A stretch of DNA of 64,000 nt, taken from the NCBI RefSeq assembly GCF_005889725.1, contig NZ_VCKX01000011.1, forward strand, positions 31,936 through 95,935, read 5' to 3'. The position numbers and the translations under genes were made by a program. The stretch is from Nonomuraea zeae. Its GTDB lineage: Bacteria; Actinomycetota; Actinomycetes; Streptosporangiales; Streptosporangiaceae. The notes under the pieces are model-generated. The model was given only the letters and a program-made list of their open reading frames with translations, had not been told where the DNA came from and did no database searches. Shown here in pieces: positions 25,729 through 33,726 of this stretch. Every line of letters starts with the position of its first letter. Within the stretch, counting starts at the first letter, position 1.

Positions 25729-26657
25729 CGTGCCGCCTCCGCCTGCTTGCCCCCGGCGCTGCCGGCCGCACGGTCGTAATGCCGCAGGAACAGCTCCTCC
25801 AGCGTCGGCGGCCGGCTGACCAGGCTGCGCACGCCCGCCGTGGTGAGGTGACGCAGCGCCGCGTCCAGCGCGGCGGCGTCGACGCTGAACCGCACCCGGC
25901 CGCCGTCGGCCCGCAGGCCGTGCACGCCTGGCAGGCCGGCCAGCCCGTCCGGCGATCCGGCCAGCTCGGCCTCGATGGAGGTGCGGGTGAGGTGGCGCAG
26001 CTCGGCCATGGTGCCGGACTCCACGGTACGGCCGTCGCGGATGATGGTGACCCGGTCGCAGAGCGCTTCGACCTCGGAGAGGATGTGGCTGGACAGCAGC
26101 ACCGTACGGTCGCCCGCGCGCTGCGCCTCCTGGATCGTCTGCCGGAAGACCTCTTCCATCAGGGGGTCGAGGCCGGAGGTGGGTTCGTCGAGTATGAGGA
26201 GTTCGGCGTCGGAGGACAGCGCGGCGATCAGGGCCACCTTCTGGCGGTTGCCCTTGGAGTAGGTGCGGCCCTTCTTGCGCGGGTCGAGGTCGAAGCGTTC
26301 GATCAGCTCGTCCCGGCGCCGCCGGTCCAGGCCCCCGCGCAGCCGGCCGAGCAGGTCGATGGCCTCGCCGCCGGACAGGTTGGGCCACAGGGTGACGTCG
26401 CCGGGCACGTACGCCAGGCGGCGGTGCAGCTCGGCGGCCTGTGTCCAGGGGTCGCCGCCGAGCAGCCGGGCGGTGCCCGCGTCGGGGCGCATCAGGCCCA
26501 GCAGGATCCTGAGCGTGGTGCTCTTGCCCGCGCCGTTGGGTCCGAGGAAGCCGTGCACCTCGCCGATCCGCACGACGAGGTCGAGGCCGTTCAGTGCCCG
26601 GGCCGGGCCGAACGACTTGACCAGTCCGGCCACGGTGATGGCATCGGTCTCAGTCAT
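25725..26657 (-). CDS. ABC transporter ATP-binding protein (drug-export type)
   Basis: The 310-residue protein has Walker [18 protein letters not shown], signature region [20 protein letters not shown], Walker [18 protein letters not shown] and the switch His in [13 protein letters not shown]. The signature is SKGNRQK rather than LSGGQ, common in this DrrA-like branch. Its C-terminal tail is the DrrA-type extension. It overlaps both the TetR gene before it and the permease after it, forming a compact TetR-ATPase-permease operon. Confidence 0.9.
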   Translation of the reverse strand: MTETDAITVAGLVKSFGPARALNGLDLVVRIGEVHGFLGPNGAGKSTTLRILLGLMRPDAGTARLLGGDPWTQAAELHRRLAYVPGDVTLWPNLSGGEAIDLLGRLRGGLDRRRRDELIERFDLDPRKKGRTYSKGNRQKVALIAALSSDAELLILDEPTSGLDPLMEEVFRQTIQEAQRAGDRTVLLSSHILSEVEALCDRVTIIRDGRTVESGTMAELRHLTRTSIEAELAGSPDGLAGLPGVHGLRADGGRVRFSVDAAALDAALRHLTTAGVRSLVSRPPTLEELFLRHYDRAAGSAGGKQAEAAR

Positions 26658-27316
26658 GAGGGGTTTCCTTGCGTCGGGGTCTCCCAGGCGGCCCGGGCGG
26701 CCTTGAGCATCGTGTCGTCCGCGTACATCCCGCGGGTGTAGAGCTCGAGCATGGGCAGCCCGATGCGCCGCAGCACGTCGGGGCCCATCCGCTCGAAACC
26801 GAGCGCCCGCGTCAGGGCCGGCGCCATGGTCAGCGTGGCGAGGCTGACCAGCACGTTGAGCACGGCCAGCGCCCGCAGGTCCGAGGAGGGGTGCATCGAG
26901 CCGTCGGCGATCCCGGCGCCGAAGAGCTCCTCGGTCTCCGCCACCAGCGTGTTGACGAACGTGGTGGCCGCGGAGGTGTCCTCCTCGATCGCGCGCACCA
27001 TGTACCGCACGTGGAGGCCGTATTCCTCCGGGTCCGCGAGGTATTCGCGGGACAGGTCCTGTACGCCGGTCGAGCCGGCGGCGGTCCGGGATCTTCGCAC
27101 CAGTATCCGCAGGACGTGGTCGTCACAGACGCTCCGCAGATTCTCCTTGCTGCCGAAGTGGCGGATGATCAGCGCGGCGCTCACCCCTGCGGTGGCCGCG
27201 ACGGCGCGCAAGTTCGTCTTCTGGAAGCCGTCGCGGGCGAAGTGCGCGACGGCGGCGTTGCGGATCTTGGCCTGGGCGGTCAGATCCGCCGAATGGGCTG
27301 AACACACGTTTACCAT
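26654..27316 (-). CDS. TetR-family regulator of the ABC-2 exporter operon
   Basis: From ATG 27316 the product has 220 residues. The N-terminal HTH ([40 protein letters not shown]) is typical of TetR, and the helical remainder is the ligand and dimer domain ([17 protein letters not shown] at the end). An upstream in-frame TTG at 27343 is an alternative, but a quasi-palindromic operator covers this region, so a leaderless start at 27316 is preferred. The stop overlaps the ATPase ATG by 4 bases, so the regulator is co-transcribed with its target exporter. Confidence 0.85.
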   Translation of the reverse strand: MVNVCSAHSADLTAQAKIRNAAVAHFARDGFQKTNLRAVAATAGVSAALIIRHFGSKENLRSVCDDHVLRILVRRSRTAAGSTGVQDLSREYLADPEEYGLHVRYMVRAIEEDTSAATTFVNTLVAETEELFGAGIADGSMHPSSDLRALAVLNVLVSLATLTMAPALTRALGFERMGPDVLRRIGLPMLELYTRGMYADDTMLKAARAAWETPTQGNPS

Positions 27317-27332
27317 AGTAAACACATGTTCA
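27299..27332. promoter_or_regulatory. Probable TetR operator over the tetR start codon
   Basis: TGAACACACGTTTAC (27299-27313) and GTAAACACATGTTCA (27318-27332) are arms of a 34-bp quasi-palindrome around CATA. The inner GTTTAC-N4-GTAAAC is perfect. The CAT of the minus-strand start codon lies in the centre. Such a site would let the TetR protein block its own operon. Confidence 0.6.
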
Positions 27333-27401
27333 CCGATGGGCAATCAGGCGTGGTCCGGAAAGGCCCCCGGACCACGCCTGCGTGCGGGGAAAGGGAGGGG
27401 T

Positions 27402-27635
27402 TTACCAGGGGATTTGAAGGGCCCAGACCTGGTTCGACGGGAAGCAGGTGTACCACGGCCACAGGCCGGTGCTCAGGCCCTGCTGGCCGACGTGGTGGCA
27501 ACTCTCAGCGCTGGGATAGTAGCCGTAGATGCTGACCGGAGCGGATGAGGCCGTTGCACCGGCGGGGGCCGTGGCGCCGACGAGCGCGGCGAGGCCGAGG
27601 CCGGTGACGGCGAGGCGTAAAGCTGCTCTTCTCAT
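27402..27635 (-). CDS. Small secreted protein with two cysteines
   Basis: ATG 27635 has a strong AGGAGA 4-5 bases upstream and encodes 77 residues. A clear signal peptide (RRAALRLAVTGLGLAALVGA, cleavage near APAGATA) is followed by a mature part of about 46 residues with two Cys (YYPSAESCHHVGQ; WYTCFPSNQVWALQI) and several aromatic residues. This resembles the large, poorly studied group of tiny secreted actinobacterial proteins with a CX~18C pair. Its function is unknown. It is preceded by a 31-bp perfect palindrome, so expression is probably tightly controlled. Confidence 0.75.
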   Translation of the reverse strand: MRRAALRLAVTGLGLAALVGATAPAGATASSAPVSIYGYYPSAESCHHVGQQGLSTGLWPWYTCFPSNQVWALQIPW

Positions 27636-27661
27636 AAGTCTCCTCACCTGCGAATTCAGGC

Positions 27662-27692
27662 GTAACTATTAGTAAATTTTACTAATAGTTAC
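27662..27692. promoter_or_regulatory. 31-bp perfect palindrome (operator) upstream of the small secreted protein
   Basis: GTAACTATTAGTAAA (27662-27676), a central T, and TTTACTAATAGTTAC (27678-27692) form a perfect 15-base inverted repeat. It is strongly A/T-rich in a very GC-rich region. It begins 26 bases upstream of the start codon at 27635, where a promoter should lie, so it would act as an operator. No regulator with a matching site is adjacent; the nearby TetR has a different operator. Confidence 0.7.
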
Positions 27693-27793
27693 TTGTCGCA
27701 CAAGGTCCATTCAGACGGGGAGCTCGGGGGGTGGGCAACTGGTAGGCACCGCCAGGAAGGCCGGCCGGCGGTCGGGCCCGCGACGTGGCCGGG

Positions 27794-29170
27794 TCAGCCG
27801 ACCCAGACGGTCTTGAGGTTGCAGAACTCGCGGATGCCGTGGGCGGCGAGCTCGCGCCCGTAGCCTGAGCGCTTGGTCCCGCCGAACGGCAGCTGGGGGT
27901 AGGAGGTCGTCTTGCCGTTGATGAAGACCTGCCCGGCGTCCAGGTCGGAGATGAAGCGTTCCTGTTCCACTTCGTCGTCGGTCCAGGCGTTGGATCCCAG
28001 CCCGAAGGTGGTGGCGTTGGCGATCTCCAGGGCCTGGTCGATGTCCGCCACCCGGTACAGCGAGGCGACCGGGCCGAACACTTCCTCCAGGTAGATGCGC
28101 ATGTCGCGGGTGATGTCGGTGATCACCGTCGGCGGGTAGAACCAGCCGGGCCCGTCCGGCCGCCGCCCGCCGCACAACACGGTGGCTCCGGCGGAGACGG
28201 CATCCTCGACGATCTCCTCGATGTCGGCCCGGCCCTGCTCGGTGGCCACCGGCCCGACGTCGGTGGATTCCTCGAAGGGGTCGCCGACCGTCAGCTCGCG
28301 CATGCGCGAGACGAACCGGTCGGTGAAGGCGTCGAAGACGTCGGCGTGCACGATGAACCGCTTGGCCGCGATGCAGGACTGCCCGTTGTTCTGCACCCGC
28401 GCCTCCACCGCGGTCGCGGCGCAGCGATCCAGATCCGCCGAGGGCATCACGATGAACGGGTCGCTGCCACCCAGCTCCATCACCGTGTGCTTGATCTCGT
28501 CACCACAGATCGCCGCCACCGAGCGGCCGGCCGGCTCGCTGCCGGTCAGCGTCGCGGCGACCACCCGGGGATCGCGCAGGATCGACTCCACCCGCCGGGA
28601 GGAGATCAGCAACGTCTGGAAGCAGCCTTCCGGGAACCCGCCGCGGCGGAAGACATCCTGGAGGTAAAGCGCGCACTGCGGCACGTTGGAGGCGTGCTTG
28701 AGCAGCGCGACGTTGCCGGCCATCAGCGCCGGTGCGGCGAACCGCATCACCTGCCACATCGGGAAGTTCCACGGCATCACCGCCAGCACCGGGCCCAGCG
28801 GCTGATAGCGCCCCAGGGCGCGCACGGCCCCGACCTGCGACGGGTCGGCCAGCGGCTCGTCGGCCAGGAATTCGGCCGCGTGGTCGGCGTAGTACCGCAT
28901 GCCGTGGACGCATTTGAGCGCCTCCGCCCGGGCCGAGGCCACCGTCTTGCCCATCTCGGTGGTCATGAGCTCCGCGGAGAGGTCGGCCTCTTTCTCGAAC
29001 AGGTCGGCGGTGGCGTGCATGCGCCCGGCCCGCTCCTCGAAGCTGGTGGTGCGGTAGGTCTGCCATCGGTCGAACGCGAGGCCGATCTTCTGCCGCAGCT
29101 CGGTCTCGCTCAACTCTTCGAACGTCTTGACGGCCTCCCCGGTCGTGGGGTTGATCGTGGCGATGGCCAT
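27794..29170 (-). CDS. NAD(P)-dependent aldehyde dehydrogenase, succinate-semialdehyde type
   Basis: From ATG 29170 (GGAGGGGAG upstream) the product has 458 residues. Motifs: VLAVMPWNFPMWQVMRFAAP, GSEPAGRSVAA (cofactor loop), VMELGGSDPFIV (Glu general base), NNGQSCIAAKRFIV (catalytic Cys) and EEVFGPVASLYRV. The short length and GQSCIA context match the GabD/Sad branch, which oxidises succinate semialdehyde or related aldehydes to acids. A GTG at 29206 is an alternative start. It is a single-gene unit. Confidence 0.88.
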   Translation of the reverse strand: MAIATINPTTGEAVKTFEELSETELRQKIGLAFDRWQTYRTTSFEERAGRMHATADLFEKEADLSAELMTTEMGKTVASARAEALKCVHGMRYYADHAAEFLADEPLADPSQVGAVRALGRYQPLGPVLAVMPWNFPMWQVMRFAAPALMAGNVALLKHASNVPQCALYLQDVFRRGGFPEGCFQTLLISSRRVESILRDPRVVAATLTGSEPAGRSVAAICGDEIKHTVMELGGSDPFIVMPSADLDRCAATAVEARVQNNGQSCIAAKRFIVHADVFDAFTDRFVSRMRELTVGDPFEESTDVGPVATEQGRADIEEIVEDAVSAGATVLCGGRRPDGPGWFYPPTVITDITRDMRIYLEEVFGPVASLYRVADIDQALEIANATTFGLGSNAWTDDEVEQERFISDLDAGQVFINGKTTSYPQLPFGGTKRSGYGRELAAHGIREFCNLKTVWVG

Positions 29171-29353
29171 GACTGCGGGCTCCCCTCCGCTCGTCTGAGC
29201 ACTCACACGGCCGGCGGCGTGACCGTCGATGGGGGAGCGCCCAGAACGGTACTTCGATTCAGCCTAGTGACGTGGTAGGGGCGCGATGCCATGGCGAGGT
29301 AACGCCTTGTCCCCCATCTGCACAAGCACTGCGACCTGGGGTTTAACCGGTTT

Positions 29354-29388
29354 CCGAGCCGGGCCCGGACTCCGAGCCGGGCCCGGAC
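29354..29388. repeat. Tandem duplication of an 18-bp GC-rich unit
   Basis: CCGAGCCGGGCCCGGACT is repeated at once with one change in the last base (29354-29371, 29372-29389). Each unit contains the palindrome CCGGGCCCGG and can fold. It lies between the aldehyde dehydrogenase start and the end of the minus-strand glycoside operon, where it may stop operon transcripts. Confidence 0.5.
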
Positions 29389-29420
29389 GAGGTGCTCGTC
29401 GAACACGGGGTCACGGCGCT

Positions 29421-30131
29421 TCAGGCGCACCCCAGCCGGTCGCGTATCAGCGCCACCTCCTCGGGCCGCAGCCCGCCTCCCAGCAGGTACGGCTCCGCGC
29501 CCCCGTAGGCGCGGCGGAGATGGGCGACCGTGGCGAGCATGGTGGCCGCGGTGATCTCGGCGAAGAGGAGGACAGACCGGGGCGCGGCGACGACCTCCGG
29601 CCGCAGGAAGGTCGCGGTCAGAGCGTAGTCCGCGGCGATTTCCGCATCGGGCACCCCGGCCAGGCTCAGCGCGAGCGCCACGACGAGTCCGGTGCGGTCC
29701 CTGCCGGAGTGGCAGTGCACGAGCACGCCCCCGGCCGGGGCGCGGGCGATCGCGCCGAGCGCGGCGGCCAGGTTGGCCCGGCCTCGATCGAGGATCGCGC
29801 GGTAGATCTCCGGTAGCGACTCGCCCATCGCCTCCAGCTCGGTGTCCTCGGGTCGCAGCACCGATACCCGGCGGTAGACCGGCATTCCGGCCAGCGGGCT
29901 GGGATCGGCCCGTGCCTCCGCGTCGAGCCGGAGGTCGAGAACGCGGGAGACGCCGTGTGCCAGGATCGCCTCCACGCTCTGCGCCCGCGGCCGGTCGGCG
30001 CGGAAGAGCACGCCCGCCCGGGTCGCGCCGCCCCGCTCGATGGGCAGGCCGCCCAGATCGCGCGCGTTCAGACAGCCGGGCCAGGCCACCACGCGCGCCC
30101 GCGGCGACCCCGCCGGCATGGGGCCGGTCAT
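29421..30131 (-). CDS. Tyrosine-protein phosphatase (SIW14/PtpB-like)
   Basis: The product has 236 residues with the Cys-X5-Arg loop HCHSGRDRTGLVVALA (catalytic Cys and Arg) and an N-terminal GCLNARDLGGLPIERGG segment typical of the Y_phosphatase3 family. ATG 30131 overlaps the hexosaminidase stop by 4 bases, so it is the last gene of the glycoside operon. There is no signal peptide. Members remove phosphate from phosphotyrosine, phosphoinositides or phosphosugars. Its operon suggests cytoplasmic removal of phosphate from an imported product. Confidence 0.85.
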   Translation of the reverse strand: MTGPMPAGSPRARVVAWPGCLNARDLGGLPIERGGATRAGVLFRADRPRAQSVEAILAHGVSRVLDLRLDAEARADPSPLAGMPVYRRVSVLRPEDTELEAMGESLPEIYRAILDRGRANLAAALGAIARAPAGGVLVHCHSGRDRTGLVVALALSLAGVPDAEIAADYALTATFLRPEVVAAPRSVLLFAEITAATMLATVAHLRRAYGGAEPYLLGGGLRPEEVALIRDRLGCA

Positions 30132-31744
30132 CGCCGGTCGCGGAGGTTGGCGGTCCAGGCGTCGATGGTGGCCTGCCATTCCAGGGGGTCCTCCGGTCTG
30201 CCGGGCACGCCGGGCCGGGTCTGCCAGGGCAGCGGGCCCGGCTCGCGCCGGTACTCGACCCCGATGGCCTCCAACCGGAGCAGGTGGGCGGTCAGGCGGC
30301 GGCGGAAGTCCGGCAGGTCCCGTCCGGGCCCGCACCACACGGTCTCGGCGAAGGCCGCCAGGCGCGGGAAGGCCATGTAGTCAAGGTGCCGGTTGGAGTC
30401 GATCAGCTCGGTCCACATCCCGCACTGCGCCCCCAGGACCCGATCGGCCGCCGGGTCGCCGCGCAGCTCCTCCGGGACGGGCTCGAAGGCGTAGGCGTCG
30501 TCGAGGGTCAGCACGGTCCCGAACGGCACCGGTTCGTCGGCCCGCTCGCTCTGCCGGTAGTCGAAGTAGGCGGCGGTGTTGGAGCAGTTGACGACATCGT
30601 GCCCGGCCCGCGCGGCGGCCACCGCGCCCAGGTCGGCCCGCCAGGCGGCGACGACCGCGCCCGGCGCGAGCCCGCCCTCCAGGATCTCGTCCCAGCCCAG
30701 CAGCCGCCGCCCGCGCGCGGCGAAGTACTCGTCGAACTGGTGGATGAACCAGCTCTGCAGCTCGTCCTCGTCGCGCAGTCCCAGCTCACGGATGCGGCGC
30801 CGGGCCGCGGGGCTGTCGCGCCACTGATCCTTGGGGCACTCGTCCCCGCCCACGCACACGTACGGGCTCGGGAACAGCTCCAGCACCTCGTCGAAGACGT
30901 TCTTGAAGAACGCGATCGTGGCGTCCTCCACGTTCAGCACGTTGACGCTGACTCCCCAGGTGGTGCCCACCTCCAGGGCGGTGTCGAGGTTGCCCAGCTC
31001 GGGGTAGGCCGCGATGGCCGACTGGGTGTGCCCGGGCAGGTCGATCTCGGGCACGACGGCGATGTGGCGTCGGGCGGCGTAGGCGACGATCTCGCGGATG
31101 TCGTCCTGGGTGTAGTAGCCGCCGTGCGGGCGGCCGTCCATCTCGCCCATCCAGCCGATCTGGCTCTCCTTGCGCCAGCCGCCCACCTCGGTCAGCCGCG
31201 GATAGCGCTTGATCTCGATGCGCCAGCCCTGGTCGTCGGTCAGGTGCAGGTGCAGGACGTTCAGCTTGTGCAGGGCCATCAGGTCGATGAAGCGCAGCAG
31301 GTCGGCCTTGGTCATGAAGTGCCGGGCCACGTCCAGGATCACGCCGCGCCACCCGAAGCGCGGCCGATCCTCCACGCGTACGGCCGGCAGCTCCAGGGGC
31401 CCGCCGATCGCCGCCCGGCGGAAGGCGACGGGCGGCATGAGCTGCCGGAACGTCTGCGCCCCGTAGAAGGCGCCCGCCGCTCCCCCGGCCTCGATCTCGA
31501 CCCCGTCCGCCGCCACGGTCAGCCGGTAGGCCTCGGGCGGCAGGCCGTCGTCGATCCCGAGGGCGATCGTTCCCGCGCCCGGCCGGCCGGGGAGCAGCTC
31601 ACCGCCGGTGACGGGGGTGAGCTCTCCGCGGAGCCAGGCCGCCACCTCCCGGAGCGCGGGCTCGGCGGTGAGTGCCGTCTCCTGGTCCAGGACGAAGCGG
31701 CCGGGCCGGTTCTCGAACTGCGCGGGCTTGGGAACGATCATCAA
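30128..31744 (-). CDS. GH20 beta-N-acetylhexosaminidase
   Basis: The product has 538 residues. The N-terminal GH20b-like domain leads into the (beta/alpha)8 barrel: GWRGVILDVARHFMTK, LHLTDDQGWRIEI, VVPEIDLPGHTQSAI and YVCVGGDECPKDQW. The last holds the Asp-Glu catalytic pair used with the substrate N-acetyl group. It cleaves terminal beta-linked GlcNAc or GalNAc. No signal peptide is seen, so it acts in the cytoplasm on imported oligosaccharide. It lies 9 bases after the GH27 gene and overlaps the phosphatase. Confidence 0.92.
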   Translation of the reverse strand: MMIVPKPAQFENRPGRFVLDQETALTAEPALREVAAWLRGELTPVTGGELLPGRPGAGTIALGIDDGLPPEAYRLTVAADGVEIEAGGAAGAFYGAQTFRQLMPPVAFRRAAIGGPLELPAVRVEDRPRFGWRGVILDVARHFMTKADLLRFIDLMALHKLNVLHLHLTDDQGWRIEIKRYPRLTEVGGWRKESQIGWMGEMDGRPHGGYYTQDDIREIVAYAARRHIAVVPEIDLPGHTQSAIAAYPELGNLDTALEVGTTWGVSVNVLNVEDATIAFFKNVFDEVLELFPSPYVCVGGDECPKDQWRDSPAARRRIRELGLRDEDELQSWFIHQFDEYFAARGRRLLGWDEILEGGLAPGAVVAAWRADLGAVAAARAGHDVVNCSNTAAYFDYRQSERADEPVPFGTVLTLDDAYAFEPVPEELRGDPAADRVLGAQCGMWTELIDSNRHLDYMAFPRLAAFAETVWCGPGRDLPDFRRRLTAHLLRLEAIGVEYRREPGPLPWQTRPGVPGRPEDPLEWQATIDAWTANLRDRR

Positions 31745-31753
31745 GTGGGTCTC

Positions 31754-33715
31754 CTAGGAGCAGGTGATGGTGGCATCGCCGAAGTCGGCGTGGTCCGAGG
31801 TGGCGTTGTCGCCGCCGTTGGTGACGACCAGCCGGACGTACCGAGCGCCCTTGACGTCGGCGGTGACCTTCCTCGCGGGTTGGGCGCCGGTGACGATGCC
31901 GGAGTGGGCGGCTCGCCCGCCGTCGGTCCAGACCTCCAGATCGACCGAGCCGGCATCGCCCGTCTCGTCGTCGACCCCGGCCTGGAAGGAGATCGTCGAG
32001 CAGCGGCCGGCGGTGTAGAGCTCGATCTCGGCCGGCGCGTGGGTGCCGAGCCCCTTGGCGTACCGGACGCCGCCGACGGTCAGCGGCAGGCCGTCGTTCA
32101 AGCCCTTGCCGCCGACGCTCTGGTCGCGCTCGACCGGACCCCAGTAGTTGGCGCTCCTGATCCACGCCAGATCGGAGATGTACGACGGGCCGGGCCCGGG
32201 GGCCTGCGCGACGCGGGCGACCGCCGCGCCGCCGATCCTGACGCCGCCCGCCGCGGTGACGGTGCCGGTCAGGTCGTAGGTCTTCCACTCGGACCCGGTG
32301 GGCGCGGTGACGGCCCAGCGCGCGGTGTAGGTCTCCCCCGGCTTCAGCCTGGCGGTCCCGTCGGCCTTGGGGACCGCGGTCCACCCCGGCGGTACGGCCA
32401 GCCGTACCGCGACGTCCCTCAGCACATCGGTGCCGCCGGTGTTGGTGACCGCGGCCGTGACCTCGGCCTCCTTGCCCGGCTCGAACACGGTCGGCCGGTT
32501 GTCGCCGAGGAAGTCGCCCGGGTCCACCTCGAAGGAGACCATGGGCGCGGCCTGACCTGAGCCGGGGCTGATCCGGTACATGACCGTGCCGTGCGCGGGC
32601 ACCGCGGCCGACAGGTCGCCCCGGGTGGACCAGACGGCGCCGGTCCACAGGTCCTCCACGCGGTAGCGGCCGCCTCCGGGCAGGTTCAGCCGGGAGCCCT
32701 TGACGGAGATCGTGGCCGAGCGATCGCTCTCGTTGAACAGCGCGACCGCGACGTCTCCGTTCGCCAGCGGCTTGGTGATGACGTGGTACCAGCCGTCGGT
32801 CTGGGCGTAGCGGCCCATCGCGCCGAGCCCGTCCTGGTCGACCGCGATCACCTTCGGGTTGGCGATGACCTCCCGCGGCGCGTCGAGGCTCTGCAGGATG
32901 AGGGGCGCCGCGCCGATCGCCCACAGGCTCAGCTGGGTGCGGTGCTCGGTCTCGGTCATGCCGCCGAGCCCGGCCTGCAGCAGGTCGGGGTCGGCCCAGG
33001 AGCCCTGGCCGGCGTAGTCGGCGCGCAGCATGTTCGTCTCCCAGATGGACAGCATGCTCGCGTAGGTGCCGTCGATCGGGCGGGTGACCAGGTTCGTCCG
33101 CCAGGTGGTGGCCACGTCCTTGCCCCACAGCCACGGGACCGTGTTGCCCTCCTCGTTGTTCATGGCGAACAGGACCGAGTCGCCGAGGGCCGCGCGCATC
33201 GGCGGGTAGAGCGCCTGCGCGATGTCGCGGGTGGTCTTGCCGGGGAAGTCGGCCAGCGGGACGTTGCACCAGTCGTACTTGACGTAGTCGACGCCCCAGC
33301 CGCGCACCATGGCGGCGTCGTCGGCCTCGTGCTTGTACGAGCCGCGCCCGGCTCCGGCGCAGGCCCTGGTTCCAGCCGACAGGCTGAGGCCCAGCTTGAG
33401 GCCCTTGCCGTGAACGTAGTCGGCCAGGGACTCGATGCCGGAGGGGAAGCGGGCCGGATCGGCGTTCCCGTCGGCGCCCTGCCAGCAGCCGTCGAGGATG
33501 ACGTAGCGGTAGCCGGCCGGGCGGAGCGCGGTCAGGGCGTCGGCGGCCTGCCGTACTGCGGTCTCGGAGACCGAGCAGCCCAGGGCGCGGCTGCTCCAGC
33601 CCATCGGCGGTGCGTCAGCGGCGGGCGGCGCCGCGATTGCGGCGCCGGATAATGGCCCGGTTATCGGCATGGTCAGTAGGGCCGCCACGGAGAGGGCGGC
33701 CGGGAGCTTGCGCAT
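31754..33715 (-). CDS. Secreted GH27 alpha-galactosidase with NPCBM domain
   Basis: This 653-residue enzyme has a Sec signal (RKLPAALSVAALLTMPITGP). The GH27 barrel (~38-390) contains MGWSSRALGCSVSE, VDYVKYDWCN (nucleophile Asp) and GSWADPDLLQAGLGGM. A NEW3-like Ig domain (~400-500) and a C-terminal NPCBM carbohydrate-binding domain (~515-650, GLGTHAPAEIELYTAG) follow. It removes terminal alpha-galactose outside the cell and binds the polymer through NPCBM. It is fifth of the minus-strand operon genes shared with a sugar importer, so the released sugar or glycan can be taken up. Confidence 0.92.
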   Translation of the reverse strand: MRKLPAALSVAALLTMPITGPLSGAAIAAPPAADAPPMGWSSRALGCSVSETAVRQAADALTALRPAGYRYVILDGCWQGADGNADPARFPSGIESLADYVHGKGLKLGLSLSAGTRACAGAGRGSYKHEADDAAMVRGWGVDYVKYDWCNVPLADFPGKTTRDIAQALYPPMRAALGDSVLFAMNNEEGNTVPWLWGKDVATTWRTNLVTRPIDGTYASMLSIWETNMLRADYAGQGSWADPDLLQAGLGGMTETEHRTQLSLWAIGAAPLILQSLDAPREVIANPKVIAVDQDGLGAMGRYAQTDGWYHVITKPLANGDVAVALFNESDRSATISVKGSRLNLPGGGRYRVEDLWTGAVWSTRGDLSAAVPAHGTVMYRISPGSGQAAPMVSFEVDPGDFLGDNRPTVFEPGKEAEVTAAVTNTGGTDVLRDVAVRLAVPPGWTAVPKADGTARLKPGETYTARWAVTAPTGSEWKTYDLTGTVTAAGGVRIGGAAVARVAQAPGPGPSYISDLAWIRSANYWGPVERDQSVGGKGLNDGLPLTVGGVRYAKGLGTHAPAEIELYTAGRCSTISFQAGVDDETGDAGSVDLEVWTDGGRAAHSGIVTGAQPARKVTADVKGARYVRLVVTNGGDNATSDHADFGDATITCS

Positions 33716-33726
33716 GGATGTCCCTG

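Noticed and set aside
24118..26388. Very long minus-strand frame extending the ABC-2 permease upstream
   Set aside because: The upstream part overlaps the ATPase gene, is R/P/G-rich and lacks domains. The ATG at 25728 overlapping the ATPase stop explains the real gene.
29912..32560. 882-codon plus-strand frame opposite GH20 and GH27
   Set aside because: Shadow of two well-supported glycoside hydrolase genes; composition biased and no motif.
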